Shown in pieces: positions 28,893 through 39,994 of a stretch of 64,000 nucleotides of DNA. The notes beneath the pieces were generated by a model. The model worked only from the letters and a program-made list of their open reading frames with translations. It made no database searches and was not told the DNA's origin. The position numbers and the translations under genes were made by a program. The stretch comes from Liolophura sinensis (Eukaryota; Mollusca; Polyplacophora; Chitonida; Chitonidae). The DNA lies in the NCBI RefSeq assembly GCF_032854445.1, contig NC_088303.1, positions 17,679,501-17,743,500 of the forward strand, given 5' to 3'. Each line of letters begins with the position of its first letter. The first letter of the stretch is position 1.

Positions 28893-29066
28893 TACTTAAT
28901 TTATTTTTTTATACAGATATGTACTCAAGAATTTGTATAGCGTCTGTAAAGTTAACAAATGTAAGAAATCGGAAAAAAATACTTAATTTATTTTTTTATA
29001 CAGATATGTACTCAAGAATTTGTATAGCGTCTGTAAAGTTAACAAATGTAAGAAATCGGAAAAACT
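28893..29066. repeat. Recent tandem duplication, 87 bp x 2
   Basis: The unit from TACTTAATTTATTTTTTTAT to AAGAAATCGGAAAAA occurs at 28893-28979 and 28980-29066 and differs only at its last few bases. The near identity suggests recent duplication. Confidence 0.95.
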
Positions 29067-29314
29067 ATCAAATTCTACATTTGTTTGCTTTCTTCTTAAA
29101 CACATATGTCGTATGAAAACGTGATTACACATAAAACTTTGTTACTCTCCATTATCATTCCTCAAAGAAAATGAATCAGCACAATTTTGTTATTAACGGT
29201 ATCGTTTTTAGTAAAAATTTGCGAGCATTCTTGTTTATCATTATGTTCACGAAACACGAGTGACTATTGACCATCTTTATGACTGTATGTGTCCCATTTG
29301 GTTTTGTCCTAGTC

Positions 29315-29480
29315 TGAAGGGGATGTATATTCATCGTGTTGAATAAAAACGCAATGATGGATATATAAACAGTTACAATCAAAGCGCTACTGAGACATTT
29401 GACAACAGCTCGTAAACAACTGCATACTGATTAAATTTACATGCTTAGAATATTCCTCGTGTCCTTCCAGGCAAAAGGCA
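29315..29480 (+). repeat. Terminal repeat of the reverse-transcriptase element, 5' half
   Basis: The copy contains GTATATTCATCGTGTTGAAT, then GGATATATAAACAGTTACAA and TCAAAGCGcTACTGAGA, in the same order as copies near 46958 and 49795. Its hairpin (29370-29392) has two mismatches. Confidence 0.75.
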
Positions 29481-29914
29481 ACAAATAATATAGCCTTGCA
29501 TTCAATCTGGAATTGTAACGGTGTCATGGGGTACGCCAGATTAGAGAAAACGTAAACACGATGTCAAGTTACACGTATCCCACAACCAAGGCCATAAAGC
29601 TAAATGGCAAAACAGGATTTCGAGTGACGTCAGTGGAAATCGTCACCGTCTCGGATTATAGAAATAACTCGCGCCTGACTGGTTAAAATTGATTACATGG
29701 CGACGCTATCAGTTTTCTTAATGGGTTCGATTTTGTATAATTTAAACTGCGATATCTCCGTTATGCAACATTCACAACACTTTCTAAAGTTTACGTGGGT
29801 ACTATATAGATACATATACATATTTAGTCTTGTGTGGCATCTTCTTAAAATGATTTCTAACTTCTTACTGTTATAATTACGCGTACAAAGATACGTTCTC
29901 ACGTTATATAGTGA

Positions 29915-30010
29915 TTTGTGTTGTTTTGGAAGCTGATCTTGCGATTGTTGTTCTGAAACGCCTACTATCATTGACCATTTTATGGAATGTGAATGTCTGT
30001 TACGCGGCCT
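29915..30010 (+). repeat. Terminal repeat of the reverse-transcriptase element, 3' half
   Basis: GTGTTGTTTTGGAA, GATCTTGCGATTGTTG, a degraded GGAACGTCC-like word, CATTGACC and GAATGTCTGTTACGC follow the order of better copies. It may belong with the 5' half at 29315, separated by an insertion. Confidence 0.55.
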
Positions 30011-30089
30011 AAATTTACACATACTGTACTAATTTTCTATATATATAAATATACTTTTATGAACACCACTTGTTGAGTCTTTGGTAAAC

Positions 30090-30200
30090 ATGAGACTCAT
30101 GCTATTGGGTCCGGGTTGACTGTAGGGTCTTGAGGTTGACTAATGGGTCTTTATCAATTATTAGACCGGGTTATTGGGGCATAGTTGACTGTTGGGTCAT
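30090..30200. repeat. TGGGTC-type short repeat cluster
   Basis: CTATTGGGTCcGGGTTGACT, TAATGGGTCT, TTATTGGGGC and GACTGTTGGGTCAT recur within 110 bp. They resemble the larger arrays at 39995 and 41960. Confidence 0.5.
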
Positions 30201-30956
30201 AAAAACCATGGGGCGCCACGTGCTTTCTTTACCCCACCGTCTAAGACTTGAGTGAAGTTGACGAAACGAGGTATTTGAGAAATTTGAAAGTGGGGATTGC
30301 TTTAGCGAGGCAAGGTGACACAAATCAGTTTCATTGAAGAACCAGCTTTTCACAATGGACATCTGAGAAGGGCCTCGACGACTGACAGAACAAGAAGTCC
30401 CGTCTTTTCAACTGCCAGGATTTGTGCCCAGGTAGGCATAAAGCTACTTTTGTTACTTGGTTAGATAACATGATAGGTTTGTTGGCAATGTTACGTATGT
30501 CCAGTAAACACTGACTCTACAGACAGTACAATAACTGATAAAAAATGTTTGCACATTATCACACCAGAACAGTCAATCTACACCGCACACGTAAAATATG
30601 AACGTCAGTTACAAACCGTAGCTTTGAACTCATGTCGCCTTGAAGCAGAGTTTTGTATTAACTTAATGTGCTTGTTATTTCCGCAATATTTCTATTTTTC
30701 AAAAAAAGTGTGAGTGTGTTTCAACGATGAAGCCTTATTAAATTACAACAGCAACAACACCGAAGCGCCACACAGACTTCAACTGACTTTCTCGACGTTT
30801 ATTGCAAGATTTAGTGTTTATTAAGTGGCTTGAACTCCGAAAGATTCCCAACTCCTTTTCGAGTCCCGGCAAGCAACGTCGGATGAAAACGTCAGCTAAC
30901 AGCCAAATTACATGATATTCGTACGGTGTTTTATACGCTTTGTTACGTATATACAA

Positions 30957-31660
30957 ACGTTCGCACCACTACAACAAGGGTTAAGTACGGCGGCCTAATG
31001 GCGCCATGCAATTTCATTTGTTTTTGTTTTGGCTGTTTCTACATACAAGTACACTTTCTAGTAAGGCGGCTTATCAGTCTGTTTATCAGTAAAGTTAATT
31101 AATCAGTTTACACAGAAAATAACTTTTTAACGCAGAACATTTTTTTCATATTCATTTTTTTCTCTCAGGAAAATCATTCCTTACTTGGAATTTTCTTCTT
31201 TACTCATTAGAAATCATTTTTATGAGGAAATTATTTTTTTAGAAGAAAAATTACTTTTTCATAACAAAATAAGTTTCCCCGACGTTGAAATATGTAGGGA
31301 GTATTATGCACTTAGTTATATGTAAGCCTTTGCCATCGTGCCACTACAACATAGGTTAAGTACCGTGACATGCAATTTCATTTCAATTTTTGGAATGTTT
31401 TCTTTTCCCGGTATACCCTTGCTAGTAAGATGGCTTATCAGGCTGTTTTTTTTTTTACAACCGTAGTCATTTTTTTCATGTTAGAAATAATTTTTTAAAG
31501 AGGAAATTATTTCATTGTTAATTTTTTACGAAGAAATTTTTGTTTAACATAGGAAATCATTTTTTACGAGGAAATTAGATTTTTAAACAGAGAATTTTTT
31601 GATAACAGTTGTATGCGCTTGGCTATATGTAAACAAACTTTCTCGATCGTGCCACTATGA
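30957..31660. repeat. Tandem duplication, about 310-380 bp units, rich in GAAATTATTTTT motifs
   Basis: CCACTACAACA, GGTTAAGTAC, ATGCAATTTCATTT, CTAGTAAG and GGCTTATCAG recur in order at about 30965 and 31338. The opening words recur a third time near 31645. Between them runs a degenerate array of AGGAAATTATTTTTTACG. Confidence 0.75.
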
Positions 31661-32389
31661 CTTCGGTTAAGGGTAACACTGATCCCTCTTGAACAAAACT
31701 TCACATTTTATAAAAACAGAAACGGAGAAAATGAGCAAAATGACAGAAGGAGCAATTTTCGTGACAAAAATTATCAGTGGTTAATTTCTATACTTAACAT
31801 GAAATAACTCACTTCGTTATTCAAAGGGTGGGGGGGGGGGGAGGGGCAGTCTTTGTTTATACCGGAAATATTATAAGCTGTATGTCTATTAATACTACAC
31901 TTACATACTTCATACTTGGTGTATATGACACTTTATGAGGTCTATCATATGTCGCCGACTGCTGTATATATGTTAACTAATATATTAATTAATACTACAC
32001 GTGTTTTAGCATTAGTCGACATCATTAAAATATGATAACAAGATGTATGGTCTTTAGCTTGAGTAGGTTTAGAAGTTGGTTTTGTAATTAATTTGGTGCT
32101 TTTTAACTTTGGCATTACACTAAAACCCTTTAAATTATTTAAATAATTTTAATTTATTAAAATATTTTACAATCCCTTCGATAAAAAGGATTTTAAAACA
32201 CCAGGGTATTATAAAACATATTCACACATTGTTCCACTTTTCTCTATAATATAAAATTCTCAGTTTAACAAAGATTTGGAGAATTAAAATTGTTATCCAC
32301 ATATAGGTAACACGACGTTGAAAATGTGAACTCCAATATAGTTTCATTTTATTGCTCTTTTCTTGTGAGTCATTTCACTCTTTTTTTAG

Positions 32390-32446
32390 ATTTGCCTGGA
32401 ATTGAAGATTTGGGATTATCAGGGTCAACATCTACATGTGATACGG
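32390..32446 (+). CDS. Candidate short exon (57 nt, phase 1-1), gene not recognised
   Basis: A pyrimidine tract and TTTTTTTAG precede it and donor GTATGT follows. The phase 1 reading is D-LPGIEDLGLSGSTSTCDT-G, with no stop. It shares LP near its start and CD two or three residues before its end with the exon-like segment at 35429. Both also share intron phase and the flanking base pattern (exon ends in G, next begins AT). The protein is acidic and Ser/Thr-rich with no domain that I recognise. Splice signals, a length divisible by three and the matching segments downstream support it. With no transcript evidence it remains a proposal. Confidence 0.45.
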
Positions 32447-32638
32447 GTATGTATATCAGTCTGACATCAATCCAGCTGTCAGTTCTGCTTTTAGTCCATT
32501 ATGGCTGTGTTTTTTTTTTCTGACTATCTTTTCAACAAGAATTCATCCAGGAACGTATAGAAAATGAGACCTCATAGATCACAGTAATTTTATTGCTCTT
32601 TTCTTGTGAGACCCTTCTCTTGGCGTCTCTGGTTTTAT

Positions 32639-32685
32639 ATTTGCCTGGAAGTGAATCAGGATTATCACAATCAACAATGACACAG
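32639..32685 (+). pseudogene. Decayed duplicate of the exon at 32390
   Basis: ATTTGCCTGGAAgTGAA, TCAGGATTATCA and CAGGTATGT repeat exon 32390. The upstream TTTTATTGCTCTTTTCTTGT also repeats the intron before it. The acceptor AG is lost (TTTTATATTTG), and the length, 47 nt, breaks the frame. It sits directly at the edge of the 43-bp minisatellite. Confidence 0.7.
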
Positions 32686-34702
32686 GTATGTGGCACAGGT
32701 GTACATATCTGTGTATTATGTCACATATACATGTGACACAGGTGTCCCTATCTGTGTATTAGGTCGCATCTACATGTGACACAAGTGTGCATATCTGTGT
32801 ATTATGTCACATATACATGTGACACAGGTGTGCATATCTGTATATTAGGTCTCATCTACATGTGACATAGGTGTGCATACCTGTATATTAGGTCACAGCT
32901 ACATGTGACACAGGTGTGCATATCTGTATATTAGGTCACAGCTACATGTGACACAGGTGTACATATCTGTATATTAGGTCACATCTACATGTGACATAGG
33001 TGTGCATATCTGTGTATTAGGTCACATCTACATGTGACACAGGTGTGCATATCTGTGTATTATGTCACATATACATGTGACACAGGCGTCCCTATCTGTG
33101 TATTAGGTCACAGCTACATGTGACACAGGTGTACATATCTGTACATTAGGTCATATCTACATGTGACATAGGTGTGCATATCTGTGTATTAGGTCACATC
33201 TACATGTGACACAGGTGTGCATATCTGTACATTAGGTCTCATCTACATGTGGCACAGGTGTGCATATCTGTATATTAGGTCGCATATACAGGTGACACAG
33301 GTGTGCATATCTGTGTATTATGTCACATCTACAGTTGAGACAGGTGTGCATATCTGTGTATTAGATCACATCTACATGTGACGCAGATGTGCATATCTGT
33401 GGATTAGGTCACATTTACATGTGACACTGGTGTGCATATCTGTATATTATGTCACATCTACAGGGTGAGACAGGTGTGCATATCTGTGTATTAGATCACA
33501 TCTACATGTGACTCAGATGTGCATATCTGTGTATTAGGTCACATTTACATGTTGCAAAGGTATGCCTATCTGTGTATTATGTCACATTTACAGGTGAGAC
33601 AGGTGTGCATATCTGTATATTAGGTCGCATATACATGTGACACAGGTGTGCATATCTGTGTATTATGTCACATCTACATGTGACACAGGTGTGCATACCT
33701 GTATATTAGGTCACATCTACATGTGACACAGTTGTGTATATCTGTGTATTAGGCCACATATACATGTAAGACAGGTGTGCATATCTGTGTATTATGTCAC
33801 ATTTACAGGTGAGACAGGTGTGCATGTCTGTGTATTAGATCACATCTACATGTGACTCAGATGTGCATATCTGTGTATTAGGTCACATTTACATGTTGCA
33901 AAGGTATGCCTATCTGTGTATTATGTCACATTTACAGGTGAGACAGGTGTGCATATCTGTATTTTAGGTCACAGCTACATGTGACACAGGTGTGCATATC
34001 TGTGTATTATGTCACATCTACATGTGACACAGGTGTGCATACCTGTATATTAGGTCACAGCTACATGTGACACAGTTGTGTATATCTGTGTATTAGGCCA
34101 CATATACATGTGAGACAGGTGTGCATATCTGTATATTAGGTGACATCTACCTGTGACACAGGTGTGCATATCTGTGTATTATGTCACATCTACATGCGAC
34201 ACAGGTGTGCATATCTGTATATTAGGTCTCATCTACATGTGACACAGGTGTGCATACCTGTATATTAGGTCACAGCTACATGTGACACAGTTGTGTATAT
34301 CTGTGTATTAGGCCACATATACATGTGACAAAGGTGTGCATATCTGTGTATTATGTCACATTTACAGGTGAGACAGGTGTGCGTGTCTGTGTATTAGATC
34401 ACATCTACATGTGACTCAGATGTGCATATCTGTGTATTAGGTCACATTTACATGTTGCAAAGGTATGCCTATCTGTGTATTATGTCACATTTACAGGTGA
34501 GACAGGTGTGCATATCTGTATATTAGGTCACAGCTACATGTGACACAGGTGTGTATATCTGTATATTAGGTCACAGCTACATGTGACACAGGTGTGTATA
34601 TCTGTATATTAGGTGACATCTACAGGTGAGACAGGTATGTATATCTGTGTATTATGTCACATCTACAGGTGAGACAGGTGTGCATATCTGTGTATTAGGT
34701 CA
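32680..34702. repeat. Minisatellite, 43-bp unit, about 47 copies
   Basis: A representative unit runs GTCACATCTACATGTGACAC, AGGTGTGCATATCTG, TGTATTAG. Many units vary by one to three bases and variants are interspersed (GTGAGACAGGTG, GACTCAGATGTG, TTGCAAAGGTATG). Each unit contains the palindrome GTCACAT-CTAC-ATGTGAC. The unit closely resembles the 3' end plus 5' splice site of the exon at 32390, including an ACAGGTGTG or ACAGGTATG donor-like word. The array begins immediately after the decayed exon copy. Confidence 0.95.
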
Positions 34703-34883
34703 ACTATAATACTTTGATCGTTTTGTCCCATATCCACATCGTAAAAATTCTGGATAAAAGCAGACGGGAAATTTTGTTATCTATGTGAATTTGTCAAGTC
34801 ATCCACCCAGGCAAAATGAAGTTTATTGATTTTATATCTAAATTACATTTGAACTTGTCTACCTGTAGCAACAACATACATAG

Positions 34884-35063
34884 AAACCCACGACCATCCA
34901 CAGGCTGCAGAAAAAGACCCTGACCTACCATCTGGACCATGCCACAGTTCAAATCCACCTCAAATCCAAATTCTTGAAAACAGCGTTAAACACAACTCGC
35001 CGCCGTTGTATAAGTGAAATTGTCTGAGTATGGCGTAAAACACCAGTCAGATTAAACATCAGT
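34884..35063 (+). mobile_element. Very diverged SINE family A remnant
   Basis: It has AAACCCACGACCATCCACAG near its start and CGCCGTTGTATAAGTGAAAT, GAGTATGGCGTAAAACACCA and a GTCAGATTAAA tail at its end. The orientation of the first block is opposite to that of the last, so this may be two fragments. Confidence 0.6.
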
Positions 35064-35428
35064 CAGTTGATCAGTTTAGAGGGTTTGCTTTCAATTGCTG
35101 GGTCACAACTAACGTAAATTCAGTCTCTCAGATTGTGTCTTTTCCAGATTCCCTTGCTATCACTGTACTAAGTGCCTTGGTGACTTGTTTGATCGACGTT
35201 GCTCTTTCAGTGACTCAGTGGAAGCCCCCCGGAGAACACATATAAGTTATGTGGGAATGTCTGCGAGTATGAACTAATGTGGAGCCTCATTTTCTGCTTG
35301 ACATTTCCGATTGGTAGCCACAATATTTGTCAACATTCACTCAAAAATATACTAAAATTGGTCAGCAATTAATATAATTTAGTATTTTGTGAAAACTGAA
35401 AAAGTGAAACTTGATTGTTTTCTTTCAG

Positions 35429-35488
35429 ATTTGCCGGTAGAAAGGCATGAATTGAGGTTATTCAGATCCAAAACTGCGTGTGATAAAG
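35429..35488 (+). CDS. Candidate short exon (60 nt, phase 1-1), gene not recognised
   Basis: The acceptor is TTTTCTTTCAG and the donor is GTACCT. The phase 1 reading is D-LPVERHELRLFRSKTACDK-G. Its start (AT TTG CC), its TGTGAT near the end and its phase match the exon at 32390, as if the two were ancient duplicates. It can be joined in frame to that exon and to 37517. Confidence 0.42.
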
Positions 35489-36049
35489 GTACCTATATTC
35501 ATATTAAAGAGTATTATAGCATCCTGTTCTAATTCCAATCCTAGCCGGGTCTTATATCTGTAGCTTGTGTCATATCAGGACGACAGGCGTAACTTATGTT
35601 ATATCCCGAACGCTGGCGTCGGCGTCTAATATCTGGGAAAGATATGCTGAACAAAATTTTATTGTATTTAGATGGTATTGTAAAAATACTCCTTTTAGAG
35701 AGCTCATGATTTGCACACATGTAGAGCACAATCCGACAATAATACGAGGAGTACCATCGTTGATTCGCTGTGTGCATATCAAATACCGTAAATTACAAAC
35801 TTCGCGACTTTAGAGTCAATGTTAACGGAAATGCTAGGGGTCCTACTCAGAAGTACTGCCTGCAGTGACCTGAGGTTTTACGTGCATATAAATCTAAATG
35901 ACGAGTGTGGGGTGGGGGTGGTGTGGAGGCTGTCCATCGCTGATGCTAAGTACTTTATTATGTATGGAGCTGAAGTTTTGCATTCATATGTTCATCTCTT
36001 ACGGATAGCCTTGCTACCAAATCTTAAGTTGTGTTACGCATGGAAATTA

Positions 36050-36265
36050 CATATGGGCTATGAGCTTTTACTTTGATTTTGATATTATGCCTATAATATC
36101 AACTGTCTTCCCTGAAGCATTTAAAGCTGGTGGCTGCTTCTCTCGTACATGTCACGGCGTTATTAACTATTTACATAATTTTTTTTTTTTACATATTCCT
36201 TTGAGAGCTGATGTTTTAGGTTGTTTTGGAAATAAGCTTGCAGTGATGGACTTGGAATGTCTTCA
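36050..36265 (+). repeat. Degenerate terminal repeat of the reverse-transcriptase element
   Basis: TTTGATATTATGCCT, ATATCAACTGTCTTCCCTG, TGGCTGCTTCTCTCGTACAT, GGTTGTTTTGGAAAT and GATGGACTTGGAA follow the order of the 52383 copy. The 73-codon ORF here is a product of this repeat. Confidence 0.65.
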
Positions 36266-36499
36266 GATGGCTCCCAAGTAGTACTCTGAACATGGCTTCG
36301 AAACACTGTAGAATGCATTGTCTATAGCGTTTTACAGGCTTAGACATTCTGCATTTTAACAGCTTTAAGTTTCATTGAGAAGTCAAGTGTAGCGGAATAC
36401 AGACATATATTTCTCATGAAAGGCAATCTCTTGGTTCAATTTTTACATGGCATCTTTTCAGTCTGCCTTCTTAGAGACGGGTCTCAGGGCGCAGACTGT

Positions 36500-36625
36500 G
36501 ACTTGTCTGTTTATTAGAAACTGTCAACCATTAGAAATGGGTCTCACTATCATTGAGCATCCCGTGATGCGTGGCTTTACAGCTTTAATCTATTTTTACT
36601 CTTTTTTTTTAAATATACCTATCTT
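36500..36625 (+). repeat. Second degenerate terminal-repeat fragment
   Basis: GAAATGGGTCTCACTATCAT and TGAGCATCCCGTG align with GAAATGGATCTTGCGATTAT and CGACTTGGAACGCCC of the 52383 copy. Confidence 0.4.
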
Positions 36626-37074
36626 CCTGATGGACTATATGGGTTATTTCATATATGTGACATATAGGCCTCTTTTCATGCATGTCACTCAAGGTCAAAT
36701 TCCCAGAAAGATCACTCATGTTAATGAAAATTTATCCAAAGGTTAAAAGGTCAGCCATGCAAACTTTCAAAGTTTTAGGGGAAAAGTGCTTTCCTCAAAT
36801 CTGTGGGATTCATTGTGGGAAATTACACATCTACGTCAAGGAATCTGATTGTATTTTGTCGCGTATCTGTCTCATGCAGGTTATATTGAGGCAGAAGTCC
36901 AAGTTTACTGAAATCTAATTAAGTCATTTGTGACGAAAATCTCACTAAGTTTTCAAATAAACCGTTATTTAAGATTTTCTGAAACTCATGAAAATGTCAT
37001 CTCTAAAGCAAAGTTCTGAACTGAGTGACATTTGAAGAAAACTGTTAGTTTAGAAAGCCAGGGCATTGATTTTT

Positions 37075-37180
37075 ATATGCCCGCCTCAGTTAGGCAGGGC
37101 GTATTATGTTATAACGATTTTGTCCGTCCTTCCGTCTGTCTGTCCGTCCATATTCGTGTCCGGGCTATAACTTTTATAAC
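37075..37180 (+). repeat. Interspersed repeat with GTCCGTCC run
   Basis: TATGCCCGCCT and AGGCAGGGCGTATTATG are followed by a CCGTCCTTCCGTCTGTCTGT run. The GCCCGCCT/AGGCAGGGC pair can form a hairpin. I recall this layout (a GC hairpin, GTATTATG, then repeated GTCCGTCC) as the end of a repeat that is common in marine invertebrate genomes; its class is unknown to me. Confidence 0.55.
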
Positions 37181-37516
37181 AATTGTTTTCAATGGGTAGT
37201 TTTACTTTTTGGTGGAATACACAGATGACTATGTGTGACGACTCACATTTGTCCGTGTTTGCGGTTGTCAAGAAACAAGAACCCGATAGCCATTTTCCCT
37301 ATAAATAATGGCTCTTCCGGTTTGAAGCCTATCATTGCTATACTCGCCTGCTATGTTTATGGAAACTCAGTGTCTAGTACAATAGTCCAAAAAGTTTCAC
37401 TTATATCATGGTGGTTGGGTTTGTGAGTTGAAACTGTAAATTAGGTTCATAAATAAATCTACTATATAAATCTGCTTTATATCGACCAAGTTCTTTCTTT
37501 TTACTTGATTTATCAG

Positions 37517-37570
37517 GAAGTGGAAACCATAACGACAGTTCAGACACTTTCAGTGATCAAGGAGAAAATG
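37517..37570 (+). CDS. Candidate short exon (54 nt, phase 1-1), gene not recognised
   Basis: The acceptor context is TTTTACTTGATTTATCAG and the donor is GTATCC. Phase 1 in and out gives GSGNHNDSSDTFSDQGEN, an acidic Ser/Asn-rich linker. It is compatible in frame with the exons at 32390 and 35429, and with a possible last piece at 38349. Confidence 0.4.
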
Positions 37571-38348
37571 GTATCCATTTGATTAGGTTGTATAATACTC
37601 ATGTAACAGAATATGATCTATATAAACTAATTCCTCAACCATTTCGCATGTGAAGAGCAATTTTATACACTTTTGTAATCTGATTTTGGCAACAAAACTA
37701 AATCGGTTAAATTGGGCAGTTTCAGGGCTTCAGAAAAAGTGTAATTTTATCAGTCAACAATGAACAATGCCTCCAGAATATGGAGGCAAACTTGCGAAAA
37801 GGTTGAAGAATAACAGTATGATCCATTTACGTAGAAACTTTCCCTGCAATACTAGCATGTATTCCTATCAATATGCCTGGTATAATTTTTTAAAAATAAT
37901 TTTAAGTAAGAAGTAAAGGGAAATGCAAAAAGTCTTCATTTTTAGAATGGCAGCAAATTTAAAAGAAGGCAAATGGAGACGTTCTGCTAAATGAAAGGAT
38001 ATGTAGGCAACGTCTTCTGCTAACAGAAACAGGCGGAACACATCACTACAGTGAGCTGGATGTGACCACTAGTTTTTCTGATCAGGATGATGGCGCATAC
38101 CCGTAGAGCACTTCACCCATTTTATTATGTTCAAAAACAGAATTTTAGTCTTATTCCATATATCCTTTATAACAATACAAAAGCACAGTAGGCCAGTATC
38201 ATTCTGATGCAAGGAGAACAAATGTGGTAATCTAGCTGACAGAAGCATTAGTGTATTGTAGGCAGTTTTCTACTTTTAACGGTACAGAAACAGTTTTAAT
38301 TGAAATAGACATTTCAACGCTCTTGATATGTTGTCCTATTTATGACAG

Positions 38349-38647
38349 ACTTTGTATGGAAGCGTGTTAAAAAAGGAAGATGATTGAAAGTGATGAGGAG
38401 GATGACATGTATGCAGTGGGAGTCATTAGTATGGACTGCAGAAGAAAAGAAACACAAAAGGCGACAAAAGACAACAGAAGATAATAAAGCGATTTCAACA
38501 TTCTTTAGAAAGCGGCTGAAAGGGATTTCAAAATGTATTACCGAATTACCGAAATGTATTAGGAATACCGATTTAAAAGGAACACAAAAGCAGTTTCCAC
38601 GTTTCCATGGCCGTACACTGGCACAGATGAGGAAAAAAAATGAATAA
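38349..38647 (+). CDS. Possible terminal exon or decayed coding segment
   Basis: After acceptor TTTATGACAG at 38348, phase 1 reading gives DFVWKRVKKGR and a stop at 38382. A second reading of the same stretch, open 38384-38647, gives an 87-residue basic segment with VWTAEEKKHKRR and STFFRKRLKG and a stop at 38645. The two frames do not join without a shift or another splice. Either the gene ends at 38384, or the segment is a pseudogene with a frameshift. The WxxEE...F(F)xxxI layout vaguely recalls C-terminal segments of uncharacterised molluscan proteins; I would not assign a family. Confidence 0.25.
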
Positions 38648-39197
38648 TATTAAATTAGGAAACGTGCTACAATTTGGTGTAACTTTCATCATAGTAGCTT
38701 GTTGTAGTTTTCAGTCTACAGGTAAAAAATCTTCAACTGTTTTACATGTGGAGTTTTAATTTTGGATGAACACAGATACGCAGATGGTGGTGTGTCACAC
38801 CTCATCACACATGATCGGAAACCATTGATACTGTGAAAATTAGTAAGCAGGTAGATCAACTACTGCTCTTCATTTTCATCCTATTTAATTATTTCGTCAC
38901 ACTGTGAATTTTTTATTCTAAATGCGTTCAAAGACTTGTTATCAAGTGCATGTATTTTCAAATTTCATCTCGTAGCTTTGTACGTGTATTTCAAACTTAT
39001 AACATTCTTTTTGCGCAAACCCCGTCTTGTTAGTGCGTTAAACATGATCCTTTTCAAATTCCCCTTGTTATGTAGATGTTGATCACCGTGAATGGAGGTG
39101 AGATGATGTATTTTCAGTCTGTACATATTGATGAACAAGTGGTGACCTGGAATTAAACTGTTGTCATGGAGCTCCTGGTTTCCGTTATTTCTTTGCG

Positions 39198-39576
39198 CTA
39201 TTTTCCCAAAGAGTATACTAAGTCTGTGAGGAATGTCTGTTTTTTTTTTTCATTTACGCTTAGCAGGACATCAACCTTCCCCTCAGGATTAGTGAGCCCA
39301 TATCCAGCTGGTGCTGTACTTGTGTTAAGCCTTAAGTGGGATGGTTTGTCAGCAACAGTAAATGTACAAGAGGTTGTCAGTTCTCTCCTGTCAGCGATTG
39401 GTGTCCCACCGACATAATTCTGACTAAATCTTCGGTATTTAACAAAGTTTATTGGATTTACTTTGAACAATATTTCGGTCGCATCATAAACAGCGCTTCC
39501 TTTAGAACGGCGGTCCCAGAACAAACATTTCAGAGTGCTTCCTGAGACACTGAAAATGGCATTCGCATTGTTTTTG
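39198..39576 (-). CDS. Unrecognised ORF or exon, about 125 codons
   Basis: The open frame runs from about 39576 to a stop at 39198, after an in-frame TAG just upstream. Its first part includes IFSVSGSTLKCLFWDRRSK, with a TTTCAG acceptor-like word at its start. No ATG is needed if it is an exon. The translation has two cysteines and a region around TSCTFTVADKPSHL that looks protein-like, but I recognise no family. It could be chance. It lies on the strand opposite the candidate short exons. Confidence 0.28.
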
Positions 39577-39994
39577 TTACTCTCAGGCTATGGAAACACT
39601 ATGGAAGTCTTAACGTGATAACAAATCGTCAACCAGCCCTGGTCAGTATATGTAAATAGAGAGAATCAGACAGAGATCGTGCATCAACTATACAGTCATT
39701 CTACATGTACATAAAGAACACCTGATTCGAGCCAGCTCCATAGAATGGTGTATCATTCTGGCTTGCGGAAGGTTGTTGCTATCTCTTCTTGACTGTATTA
39801 GGTTCCTGCTTGCATTTCTTGCCACGATATGAATGAAATAATCTTAGGAATGGTATGAATGCCTACACAGAAATAAGGAAATATTACTTGGTTGCAAAAG
39901 TAAAAACCCAAACTTTGTACATAGTATATAGCGAAACTCTAAGACAAATTTTAACAAGTTAAATACACTTACGTGAAGTAATATAAATGGGGTA

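Noticed and set aside
30171-30431. A possible first exon ending at the CCCAG-GTAGGC donor at 30431
   Set aside because: The donor word is good, but no open frame, start codon or acceptor pairs convincingly with it; it was kept out of the gene proposal.
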